29,748 nt of DNA from positions 1 to 29,748 of the forward strand of contig CAYVTI010000028.1 of assembly GCA_964454545.1 (NCBI GenBank). Reading direction: 5' to 3'. The notes beneath the pieces were generated by a model that saw only the letters and a program-made list of their open reading frames with translations, was not told the origin of the DNA and searched no databases. The position numbers were made by a program, and so were the translations under genes. Of the stretch, positions 23,671 through 29,748 are shown one piece after another; position 1 is the first letter of the stretch; each line of letters opens with the position of its first letter. This DNA comes from JABCZZ01 sp964454545 (GTDB lineage: Bacteria; Pseudomonadota; Alphaproteobacteria; Rickettsiales; JABCZZ01).

Positions 23671-24513
23671 TTACAGCGCTTCCGCCCCTGAAATAATTTC
23701 AATCAGTTCTTTGGTAATCGTCGCCTGGCGCGTGCGGTTGTATTTGAGCGTCAGCTTGCCGATCATCTCGCCCGCGTTTCTGGTCGCGTTATCCATTGCC
23801 GTCATGCGCGCGCCCTGTTCGGAAGCGGCGTTCTCAAGCAGCCCGCTGTAAATCTGTACCGCGATGTTGCGCGGCAGGAGTTCAGCAAGGATAACATCTT
23901 CTTCCGGTTCAAAGTCATACGGAACGTGGCCTGTGGCCTGTGATCTGTGGCCTGTATCTTTCTCACTGGCCACAGGCGACTGATCACTCGCCACTAATGG
24001 AATAATCTGCTGGAACGTCACCACCTGCGAGATGGCGGATTTGAAGCGGTTGAACACGATATGCACAACATCGATATGCACGCCTTCGAACTGTTTCAAT
24101 ACTTCACGCGCGACATGCTCGGCGTCCTTATAGGTAATCTGCTTGCGCCCGATTTCACTCAAACGCCCAACGATAACCCTGCCATAATCATGCTTGAGCA
24201 ACTCATACGCTTTCTTGCCGACACAGAACAGCTTTACTTCCTTCCCGGCACTCCTGAGCTCGGCGACTTTCCGCTTGGCAGCGCGTGTAATCGAACTGTT
24301 GAATGCGCCGCACAGGCCACGATCTGAAGTCATCACCACGATAAGATGCGTATCAGACTTGCCGGTGCCGTTCATCAGCTTGTTGCTGCTGAACTTCGCC
24401 GAAGGGCTTGCGGCAACAGAAGCCACCACCATCGCCATCTTTTCGGCATAGGGACGCGCCGCTTCCGCGCGATCTTTTGCGCGACGCAGCTTCGCCGCCG
24501 ATACCATCTTCAT
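23671..24513 (-). CDS. atpG: ATP synthase F1 subunit gamma, with in-frame insertion and no normal start codon
   Basis: Gamma is the rotating shaft of the ATP synthase. The frame from the first ATG gives 280 residues with family marks MKMVSAAKLRRAKD, DRGLCGAFN and the C-terminal ARMTAMDNATRNAGEMI. The normal N-terminus (PSLKDLKNRIKSVKSTQKITKA) is encoded upstream in frame at 24514-24579, but the codon where ATG should be is AAG, and no start codon lies between it and an upstream TAA. Residues about 174-197 (SDQSPVASEKDTGHRSQATG) are an insertion made of 7-bp repeats, absent from typical gamma subunits. The subunit may be made from an internal or non-standard start. Both IVP genes adjoin it. 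Confidence 0.93.
   Translation of the reverse strand: MKMVSAAKLRRAKDRAEAARPYAEKMAMVVASVAASPSAKFSSNKLMNGTGKSDTHLIVVMTSDRGLCGAFNSSITRAAKRKVAELRSAGKEVKLFCVGKKAYELLKHDYGRVIVGRLSEIGRKQITYKDAEHVAREVLKQFEGVHIDVVHIVFNRFKSAISQVVTFQQIIPLVASDQSPVASEKDTGHRSQATGHVPYDFEPEEDVILAELLPRNIAVQIYSGLLENAASEQGARMTAMDNATRNAGEMIGKLTLKYNRTRQATITKELIEIISGAEAL
23926..23995 (-). repeat. Gene-less inverted heptamer array inside atpG
   Basis: On the plus strand, GTGGCCT units (two perfect, then GTGATCT and GTGGCCT) fill 23926-23955. After about 9 bp, inverted units ACTGGCC, ACAGGCG, ACTGATC, ACTCGCC fill 23965-23995. The whole is in frame in atpG and encodes about 23 extra residues. It has the same layout as the arrays flanking the IVP genes but holds no gene. 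Confidence 0.85.
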
Positions 24514-24582
24514 CGCCTTGGTGATCTTCTGGGTAGACTTGACCGATTTAATGCGGTTTTTAAGGTCTTTTAAGGAGGGCTT
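24514..24582 (-). other. In-frame N-terminal atpG codons left without a start codon
   Basis: The 22 codons at 24514-24579 encode the conserved gamma N-terminal helix PSLKDLKNRIKSVKSTQK and continue into the annotated frame. The preceding codon (24580-24582) is AAG, where ATG would give the normal MPSLKDL start. It is the point where the heptamer array of IVP gene 1 ends. Confidence 0.85.
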
Positions 24583-24609
24583 AGGGGCTAGGGATTAGGG
24601 ACTAGGGTT
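24582..24609 (-). repeat. Heptamer array on the 3' side of IVP gene 1
   Basis: Minus-strand units AACCCTA, GTCCCTA, ATCCCTA, GCCCCTA run in succession, with a partial fifth merging into the atpG codons. They encode the last IVP residues (VPNP) and its TAG stop. They are inverted relative to the TAGGGNN units at the gene's other end. Confidence 0.87.
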
Positions 24610-24971
24610 AATTTTTCATTGAGTGTGGTTTGCGTTGCGCTCAGCATTTTACCAATTTCGCTGGAAAGAGCAAAAAGCCGTTGTTCTTCATTTTCATCTG
24701 TATAGTTGCACATTCTTGCAAGAGTTATTTGGGTTTCTAATTCCGCCAGCGAGCCTTTTGCAATGCCTAAAAAATGCAGATATTCCTTTGTGGAGTTGCG
24801 GCTATGGCCTTCAGCAATATTAGAAGGAACTGAGATAGCGCACCGGCGAATCTGCGCACTCAGACCATAGGCTTCGGTCTTGGGAAAGTCAGAAGATATA
24901 GTATATATTTCCTTAGTCAGTTCCATTGCTCTTTGCCAAACCACAAGTTGCCTGTAATGTATAGCCCTCAA
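24588..24971 (-). CDS. Four-helix-bundle protein of the 23S rRNA IVS/S23 family (IVP 1)
   Basis: The gene lies between atpA and atpG. The 127-residue protein is a textbook member: YRQLVVWQRAMELTKEIYTI, FPKTEAYGLSAQIRRCAISV, PSNIAEGHSRNSTKEYLHFL and IAKGSLAELETQITLA. The proposed start is TTG at 24971, directly after three TAGGGNN heptamers, giving MRAIHYRQLVVWQ; no ATG fits better. The last residues and the stop codon are encoded by the opposite heptamer array. Typical relatives sit inside 23S rRNA genes or in intergenic regions; here the gene fills the whole atpA-atpG spacer. It belongs to the same family as IVP 2 but is clearly divergent, so the two were not produced by recent local duplication. 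Confidence 0.9.
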   Translation of the reverse strand: MRAIHYRQLVVWQRAMELTKEIYTISSDFPKTEAYGLSAQIRRCAISVPSNIAEGHSRNSTKEYLHFLGIAKGSLAELETQITLARMCNYTDENEEQRLFALSSEIGKMLSATQTTLNEKLTLVPNP

Positions 24972-24992
24972 AACCCTAATCCCTATTCCCTA
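24972..24992 (-). repeat. Heptamer array on the 5' side of IVP gene 1
   Basis: Exactly three units TAGGGAA, TAGGGAT, TAGGGTT lie between the last atpA sense codon and the IVP start. The first three bases are the atpA stop codon TAG, and the next base after the array is the T of the IVP TTG start. Confidence 0.87.
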
Positions 24993-26513
24993 GAACCTCT
25001 TGAGTACTTCTTCAATCATCGCCTTCATCTTGGCTTCAATGGCATCCGTGAGTTTCTGCTCTTTGGTGATTTCAGCCAGCAATGCCTTCTCGGTGCGGGC
25101 CTGCAGCAGCAGCGCATTCTCGAATTCGCCGATTTTGCCGACCGGGAGTTTATCCAGATAGCCTTTCACACCGGCGTAAATGACCAGCACTTCTTCCGCC
25201 GTCTGCAGCGGGGAATACTGCGCCTGCTTGAGCAGCTCGGTCAGGCGCTGGCCGCGCGCCAACAGCTTCTGGGTCGCAGCATCGAGGTCGGAGCCGAACT
25301 GGGCGAACGCTTCCATTTCGCGGTACTGTGCAAGATCCAGCTTAATCGTACCGGCCACCTGCTTCATCGCCTTGATCTGCGCCGCCGATCCTACGCGGGA
25401 TACGGAAAGGCCGACGTTCACCGCCGGACGCACGCCTTTATAAAAAAGTTCGGTTTCCAGGAATATCTGGCCGTCAGTAATTGAAATTACGTTGGTCGGA
25501 ATGTAAGCGGACACGTCACCGGCCTGGGTTTCAATAACCGGAAGCGCCGTGAGAGACCCCGCGCCTTTGTCATCCGACATTTTAGCGGCGCGTTCCAGGA
25601 GGCGCGAGTGCACGTAGAATACGTCGCCGGGATATGCTTCGCGTCCGGGCGGACGGCGCAGCAGCAGCGACATCTGGCGATAAGCCACCGCCTGCTTGGA
25701 AAGATCATCGTAAATGATGAGCGCATGCATGCCGTTGTTGCGGAAGAACTCGCCCATTGCGCAACCTGCGTAAGGTGCGAGATACTGCAGCGGCGCGGGT
25801 TCGGAAGCGGTTGCGGCAACCACGATGGAATATTCCAGCGCGCCCGCTTCTTCGAGTTTCTTCACCACCTGCGCAACAGTGGAACGCTTCTGGCCGATGC
25901 ACACATAGATGCAGTAAAGCTTCTTGCTTTCGTCATTACCGGCATTAACCGCTTTCTGGTTCAGGATGGTATCGATGGCAATCGCGGTCTTTCCGGTCTG
26001 GCGGTCGCCGATGATAAGCTCGCGCTGGCCGCGGCCGATGGGAATGAGCGCGTCAATCGCCTTGATGCCGGTGGACATCGGCTCATGCACCGATTTACGG
26101 TACACGATGCCCGGCGCTTTTACTTCCACGCGGGTGCGGGTCATGTTCTTTAAGGGGCCTTTGCCGTCAATCGGGTTGCCGAGCGCATCCACCACGCGGC
26201 CGAGCAGGCCTTTGCCCACAGGCACGTCCACGATGTCGCCGGTACGTTTTACGATATCGCCTTCTTTTACTTCACGGTCAGAGCCAAAAATCACCACGCC
26301 CACGTTATCGGATGCCAAGTTAAGCGCCATCCCTTTGACTCCGCCGGGAAATTCGACCATTTCACCTGCCTGTACGTTTTCAAGGCCGTAAATCGTGGCA
26401 ATGCCGTCCCCAACCGAAACTACCTGCCCGATTTCCGAAAGCTCTGCGCCGGAATCGAACGACGCGATCTGTTTCTTCAGAATATCCGATATTTCCGACG
26501 GGCGAATTTCCAT
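24990..26513 (-). CDS. atpA: ATP synthase F1 subunit alpha
   Basis: This is the non-catalytic nucleotide-binding subunit of F1. The 507-residue protein is full length: MEIRPSEISDILKKQIASFD at the start, Walker A GDRQTGKTAIAID at about residue 170, ALEYSIVVAATASEPAPLQY, LLRRPPGREAYPGD and SVSRVGSAAQIKAMK. TAGGAG precedes the ATG. The TAG stop is formed by the first heptamer of the array belonging to IVP gene 1, so the native stop may have been replaced. atpH (delta), which normally precedes atpA in alphaproteobacteria, is not found in the 265 bp upstream or next to it. Confidence 0.97.
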   Translation of the reverse strand: MEIRPSEISDILKKQIASFDSGAELSEIGQVVSVGDGIATIYGLENVQAGEMVEFPGGVKGMALNLASDNVGVVIFGSDREVKEGDIVKRTGDIVDVPVGKGLLGRVVDALGNPIDGKGPLKNMTRTRVEVKAPGIVYRKSVHEPMSTGIKAIDALIPIGRGQRELIIGDRQTGKTAIAIDTILNQKAVNAGNDESKKLYCIYVCIGQKRSTVAQVVKKLEEAGALEYSIVVAATASEPAPLQYLAPYAGCAMGEFFRNNGMHALIIYDDLSKQAVAYRQMSLLLRRPPGREAYPGDVFYVHSRLLERAAKMSDDKGAGSLTALPVIETQAGDVSAYIPTNVISITDGQIFLETELFYKGVRPAVNVGLSVSRVGSAAQIKAMKQVAGTIKLDLAQYREMEAFAQFGSDLDAATQKLLARGQRLTELLKQAQYSPLQTAEEVLVIYAGVKGYLDKLPVGKIGEFENALLLQARTEKALLAEITKEQKLTDAIEAKMKAMIEEVLKRF

Positions 26514-26778
26514 GTCAAATAGCTCCTAAAATCCTAGTATTTTGTTGGTAATATTTTTCCGCGCACCTGTTATCACAGCCATTCCCAAAGCGCAAGCACT
26601 TATAGAATAAAATCGCAAGGCAGATTTCCAAAAGAGATACAGTGGCTTACTCCTGAAAAATTTTAATCCGGTAGCAAGCCAATGGGCAGCATGTATCTCA
26701 AGCTATTGATAATGGACTAATTCTACTATGTAAGAATACTTGTGTACATGTCCGGAGGAACAGGTAAAAGTCCTTTTT
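26514..26778. other. Intergenic region upstream of atpA
   Basis: No gene or atpH remnant is evident in 265 bp. It should contain the promoter of atpA. I see no clear -35/-10 pair and no terminator of the gene to the right. Confidence 0.4.
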
Positions 26779-27414
26779 TTATCTGCCACCACGCTTAATG
26801 TCACGCCGCTTAGAAGTGCCATGCTGCTCAAAAATTTCGGGATCTATTCCATGTTGTTTCCACACTACATTGCGGACAAAATTCTCGGCAATGCGTTCGT
26901 GTTCATCGGCCATCCTCACCCCCTCACCCTCAGGCAACATTTTTTTACTTTCCAACTGCTGGTAGAAATTTTCCAGTCTGGTCATATATAGCCCAGGATT
27001 AGCCTCCCTCATTCCTTTCATACTGTATTTCATTTCTTCCATCATAAGCCTAAATGTATCATCAAGACTTTGACGCATCTCATCAGTAATGCCTTTTTTT
27101 CTGCCTGTACCAATAAGCTGTTGCTCTAACATATAAATGCGCCCTTCTATCAGCGCATTACGTTCTTCAAGATATGCCGACGTATCATACGATGGAACAT
27201 CATTTGCTTCCCGTGCCAATTGTGATGCTACCCAGCTATCTACTCCTTCTCTGGCCGCCTTTTGATCGTTATTATATTCTTCTATTGCTTTTGCGCTTGG
27301 CAGGCTGGGATATTGAGAAAAGAATGTGCTTATTTGACTTGGATCTGACACGTATACAACCTGTTTTCCGCTTCCCAGCCCAACAGAGCGCATTAATCCC
27401 AATTTCTCCTCCAA
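26779..27414 (-). CDS. Unknown helical protein; gene probably begins at 27548 in another frame
   Basis: The open frame gives 211 residues from a TTG start. It is helical and charged (NALIEGRIYMLEQQLIGTG, DTFRLMMEEMKYSMKGM) with a basic end (SKRRDIKRGGR), and there is no signal peptide. Upstream, another frame runs from an ATG at 27548 with an AGAGG ribosome-binding site: MRDTSLLDSMAGKWEFGTVQ, on to NNTGEAGKMG. Adding one G to a five-G run near 27417 joins the two into a 256-residue protein reading through KMGGLEEKLGLM. I therefore think the true start is 27548 and the present sequence has a one-base deletion, real or technical. I recognise no family. The gene is AT-richer than atpA and may be transferred. 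Confidence 0.6.
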   Translation of the reverse strand: MEEKLGLMRSVGLGSGKQVVYVSDPSQISTFFSQYPSLPSAKAIEEYNNDQKAAREGVDSWVASQLAREANDVPSYDTSAYLEERNALIEGRIYMLEQQLIGTGRKKGITDEMRQSLDDTFRLMMEEMKYSMKGMREANPGLYMTRLENFYQQLESKKMLPEGEGVRMADEHERIAENFVRNVVWKQHGIDPEIFEQHGTSKRRDIKRGGR

Positions 27415-27664
27415 TCCCCCATTTTCCCCGCTTCTCCCGTGTTATTTACTTTGTACAATAGCGCACGCTCATTGCTTACATACGCACCCTGCACTGTACC
27501 GAATTCCCACTTTCCCGCCATGGAATCTAATAGAGAGGTATCACGCATAAACAAAACCTCTAAAAATGTGATTAAAAATCTCCAAATTTTTTATGATAAA
27601 AAACTCCTTGTATTTATGATGCCAGCGATTTAATAATTAGCTGGCAACTTTATGTGGCAATAAT

Positions 27665-28375
27665 ATGAAGCCTGATGAAGAGCTTAAAAAAGCATCGAAT
27701 GCTGTGGACAAAGCCTGGAAGCAATTAAAGGCACACCATACCCATTACAACGAAACCGCCTATGATAATGCTTATGACCGGTGGAAAAAGCTTGGGTACC
27801 GCCGTCCTGGCGTAGGAAGACGTCCCGGCGGGGAGACGGATGCCTTAACCAGTACCAAACGGGCACACGCAACACGCGAACGGCAAAGGAGCTCTGCACT
27901 TAAATGGGAGAAAATTGCCGCGTTCGTCCAGCAGTTGAGAGCCGATGTCAGGAAGCATGACCAGAGCCAGATTTCCGATTACGTGAAGAGCCTGATTAAC
28001 GATACCGAGATCATATTGCATGACCTTGAGGTTATTCACGCCCAGCCGGATGCAGATATCATCGTCATAAGCTGCCGCAGCGAAGATCAGGCAATACTCG
28101 CTTTCATAGAGAAAGCGGATATCGAGCATTATTTCGACGATGTCCTGGGCATCGCCAAGGAACTCAGCCACAAGGAGGCTAACCGGGTGGTGGACAATAA
28201 CATGAAGCTGATCGCCGGGATTATCTCCGCCAAATACGAACGCGGCGAATATCGCCCCTACCTGCGCTTCGGCCAGACCTTCCCCCGGGTGGATATTGCC
28301 TTCAGGGACCTGAAAAGACTTAGCGAAAGACTTCCCCCCGTCACGCCGGAAAGCCAGAAGGCGTATCTGATTTAG
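27665..28375 (+). CDS. Unknown protein with a basic N-terminal segment
   Basis: This 236-residue protein starts at an ATG shortly after a stop-rich AT stretch. The first 60 residues form a helix followed by a basic GYRRPGVGRRPGG segment. A Ser/Arg-rich linker and a largely helical remainder follow (QQLRADVRKHDQSQISDYVK, FDDVLGIAKELSHKEANRVV). Cys is almost absent, and there is no membrane segment or signal peptide. Base composition and codon use resemble the chromosomal genes, unlike the AT-rich neighbours. I recognise no domain. It is divergent from the 27548 gene and stands 39 bp upstream of the small exported protein gene. Confidence 0.7.
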   Translation: MKPDEELKKASNAVDKAWKQLKAHHTHYNETAYDNAYDRWKKLGYRRPGVGRRPGGETDALTSTKRAHATRERQRSSALKWEKIAAFVQQLRADVRKHDQSQISDYVKSLINDTEIILHDLEVIHAQPDADIIVISCRSEDQAILAFIEKADIEHYFDDVLGIAKELSHKEANRVVDNNMKLIAGIISAKYERGEYRPYLRFGQTFPRVDIAFRDLKRLSERLPPVTPESQKAYLI

Positions 28376-28414
28376 CGCTTGATATCACTGCGCCATACGC
28401 TAATAAGGACAGGT

Positions 28415-28729
28415 ATGAAAAAATGGCTTCCGTTTTTTTTACTTGTCATCCTTCCTGCATCAGCTCCTGCATTTGAGGCAGATGACGAATGGACCGCCTG
28501 TGAAAGCAATGATGAGTGCATTATCGTTTACGGCAACTGCGGCATTGAATGGGCAGCAAATAAGGACTCTGCCGATATCAGCCGCAGAAGCATCCCCGAA
28601 CCAGCGCTTCCCTGCAAAAAGCCCATTGAGTTCCATTCGGATAATACGGTAGCCAGATGCACAGACGGCAAATGCGCCCTCTTCCCTCCCGGCAAATATG
28701 TCGGAAGCAAAGTGGATGTAGAGCAGTAA
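28415..28729 (+). CDS. Small cysteine-containing exported protein
   Basis: With the ATG at 28415 (AAGGACAGG ribosome-binding site) the product has 104 residues. The first 19 form a signal peptide (KKWLPFFLLVILPASAPAF). The mature part holds Cys in TACESNDECIIVYGNCG, LPCKK and ARCTDGKCALF, probably disulfide-bonded in the periplasm. The spacing resembles small secreted Cys-rich domains of unknown role seen in proteobacteria. The longer frame starting at 28379 lacks a good ribosome-binding site and would bury the signal peptide. Confidence 0.75.
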   Translation: MKKWLPFFLLVILPASAPAFEADDEWTACESNDECIIVYGNCGIEWAANKDSADISRRSIPEPALPCKKPIEFHSDNTVARCTDGKCALFPPGKYVGSKVDVEQ

Positions 28730-28756
28730 AAGCTGAAGCGGTAAAAGCAATATATC

Positions 28757-28822
28757 GTCATTCCTGCGAAGGCAGGAATCCAGTCTTACTACTTTCTGGA
28801 TGCCAGCTTTCGCTGGGATGAC
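28757..28822. repeat. Dispersed palindromic repeat (MITE-like)
   Basis: GTCATTCCTGCGAAGGCAGGAATCCAG-type sequence is followed after about 16 bp by the inverted CTGGATGCCAGCTTTCGCTGGGATGAC. Elements of this form are widespread as intergenic repeats in proteobacteria. It folds into a long stem with two sub-hairpins. It separates the exported-protein gene from the 28843 gene. Confidence 0.75.
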
Positions 28823-28842
28823 AATATTTATAAGGAGGTTAC

Positions 28843-29364
28843 ATGGTTGATAAAAAAAGATGGGCAGCTCTGTTATGCGCCTACTTCATAAGAAACTTAG
28901 CTTCATTTCGTGAATTAAAAAAGAAGCAAGAAGAAGGAATTATACCACAAAGCAGCTACAGGTTTTGGTACTCAACTTATGGCAACTGTATAGATATGTG
29001 TATTTTAGAATGGTGTAAATTATTTGGCGGAAAAAATGAAGAGCATTATTGGGAAAAAGTAACAAACAAACCGTTAGATTTTCTTTTACAGAAGCTCAGT
29101 ATAACCCAAGACGAATGGGATAAATATGTGAAAGAAATGCGCCAGCAGCGGGATACATTTGTTGCACATCAGGATCAAGAAAATGAAATGTATATACCTC
29201 ACATGGACTTAGCATATAAATCTGTTTGTCTTTATTATGAACATATCTTTCCCCATGTAAAAAACACAGACAATATTCCAAATGACATGGTTGCTTTTTA
29301 TAAAGACTGTCAAAATGAAGTTTCAGAAATCTTTCATGTTTTTCAATTAAGTCCTGTCACATAA
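28843..29364 (+). CDS. Unknown AT-rich-gene protein with an RxxxxxH motif
   Basis: The 173-residue helical protein has a near-perfect AAGGAGGT ribosome-binding site and is much AT-richer than the chromosomal genes, suggesting recent acquisition. The segment EMRQQRDTFVAHQDQENEM has R-x5-H, within the RX4-6H signature of HEPN nuclease-like proteins. It lies on a predicted helix, followed by aromatic-rich sequence. The match is short, so this is a hint only. No membrane segment or signal peptide is seen. It stands alone between a dispersed repeat and the hairpin cluster before the 16S gene. Confidence 0.65.
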   Translation: MVDKKRWAALLCAYFIRNLASFRELKKKQEEGIIPQSSYRFWYSTYGNCIDMCILEWCKLFGGKNEEHYWEKVTNKPLDFLLQKLSITQDEWDKYVKEMRQQRDTFVAHQDQENEMYIPHMDLAYKSVCLYYEHIFPHVKNTDNIPNDMVAFYKDCQNEVSEIFHVFQLSPVT

Positions 29365-29420
29365 TAAGTTATTACGTGGATGCATAGTGGAGCAATCCAG
29401 AAATCTTCAATGAAGATAAA

Positions 29421-29497
29421 GCGCGGTCAGTAGACCGCGCGAGCCGTCAGCGTGGCGCGTACGCCACCGCGCCATGCGAAAATCAGGAGATTTTCGC
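29421..29497. repeat. Cluster of three short-loop hairpins
   Basis: Three perfect stems, each with a 4-nt loop, follow one another: GCGCGGTC/GACCGCGC (29421-29440), GTGGCG/CGCCAC (29452-29467) and GCGAAAATC/GATTTTCGC (29476-29497). The second can also fold as TGGCGCG/CGCGCCA. They lie just outside the 16S terminator and might be a structured RNA, a nuclease-resistant tail or a repeat element. Confidence 0.65.
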
Positions 29498-29522
29498 GGG
29501 CGCATTGAAAAAGAATCCCAAC

Positions 29523-29555
29523 AAAAAAGCCCCAGCGTTTCCACTGGGGCTTTTT
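29523..29555 (-). terminator. Bidirectional rho-independent terminator downstream of 16S rRNA
   Basis: GCCCCAG and CTGGGGC form a 7-bp GC-rich stem around an 8-nt loop. It is followed by six Ts on the minus strand and five on the plus strand. On the minus strand it ends transcription about 130 nt after the 16S 3' end. Confidence 0.88.
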
Positions 29556-29683
29556 CGCGTTGTTTAAACGTTAAAAAATGTGAAAGAGCATTTAGGCACA
29601 GGTGACAACGTAACGGATGTGTAAGAATACGAGAAATAAACCGCGGCGTAATTGCCACTGACGTTAATACTTCTCATCCTTAG

Positions 29684-29748
<65 letters not shown>

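Noticed and set aside
23244..23702. Longer start for IVP gene 2 at 23702
   Set aside because: It would overlap the conserved end of atpG; the ATG at 23669 follows the atpG stop and matches the array.
23926..23995. Considered as a frameshift or assembly error in atpG
   Set aside because: The frame stays open on both sides and family motifs continue after it, so it is a true in-frame insertion.
29407..29658. 83-residue minus-strand open frame beside 16S
   Set aside because: It covers the hairpins and terminator and has no protein-like features.

Overview
The window looks like a draft-assembly fragment of an alphaproteobacterial chromosome. It carries a full-length CtrA cell-cycle regulator (with TTAA-N7-TTAA boxes upstream), an HdaA-like DnaA regulator, metF, ispG, ATP synthase genes, a YggT protein and a BON-domain protein. 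The right edge is the 3' end of a 16S rRNA gene on the minus strand. It is followed about 130 bp later by a strong hairpin terminator and then by protein genes, with no tRNA-Ile/Ala or 23S gene behind it. An unlinked 16S gene is typical of Rickettsiales, so a Rickettsiales or similar host-associated lineage is my best guess, but it is not proven. A 10-N gap at 795-804 shows the sequence is scaffolded.

Layout. 4-1877: an IS1595-family (ISXO2-like) transposon with 29-bp inverted ends, an 8-bp target duplication and two passenger genes; its transposase is split only by the assembly gap. 2172-9563: signalling block with a giant CheB-CheR-PAS-kinase-receiver hybrid, a LuxR/LuxI acyl-homoserine-lactone pair, a small gene translationally coupled to luxI, a receiver/HPt-like protein and a PAS-domain remnant. 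9773-13413: OmpA-like and YggT proteins on plus, then a minus-strand operon of two glycosyltransferases and a Bcp peroxiredoxin. 13583-20426: tRNA-Leu(UAA), BON protein, cyclophilin, ctrA, metF, ispG, hdaA-like gene, AI-2E/PerM transporter and a Bax-inhibitor-1 protein. 20515-26513: a much-invaded ATP synthase operon. 26779-29364: poorly characterised, partly AT-rich genes. 29421-29748: hairpins, terminator and 16S end.

The most striking region is the atp operon, read right to left as atpA, four-helix-bundle gene 1, atpG, four-helix-bundle gene 2, atpD. Both interrupting genes belong to the 23S-rRNA intervening-sequence protein (IVP/S23) family, and each is bounded by short arrays of degenerate 7-bp units in inverted orientation. 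These arrays supply coding signals at the junctions (the atpA stop codon, the IVP start and stop) and appear to have erased the atpG start codon. A gene-less inverted heptamer array sits in frame inside atpG, and a similar 8-bp-period array lies just past a second, decayed copy of the atpD 3' end. Between the two atpD tails is a frameshifted, AT-rich gene with a CtrA box upstream. I read this as a small mobile or parasitic system (inverted short-period arrays with or without an IVP gene) that has repeatedly inserted in this operon. atpH and atpC are not in their usual places.

All domain calls are from reading protein motifs by eye; no database search was run.
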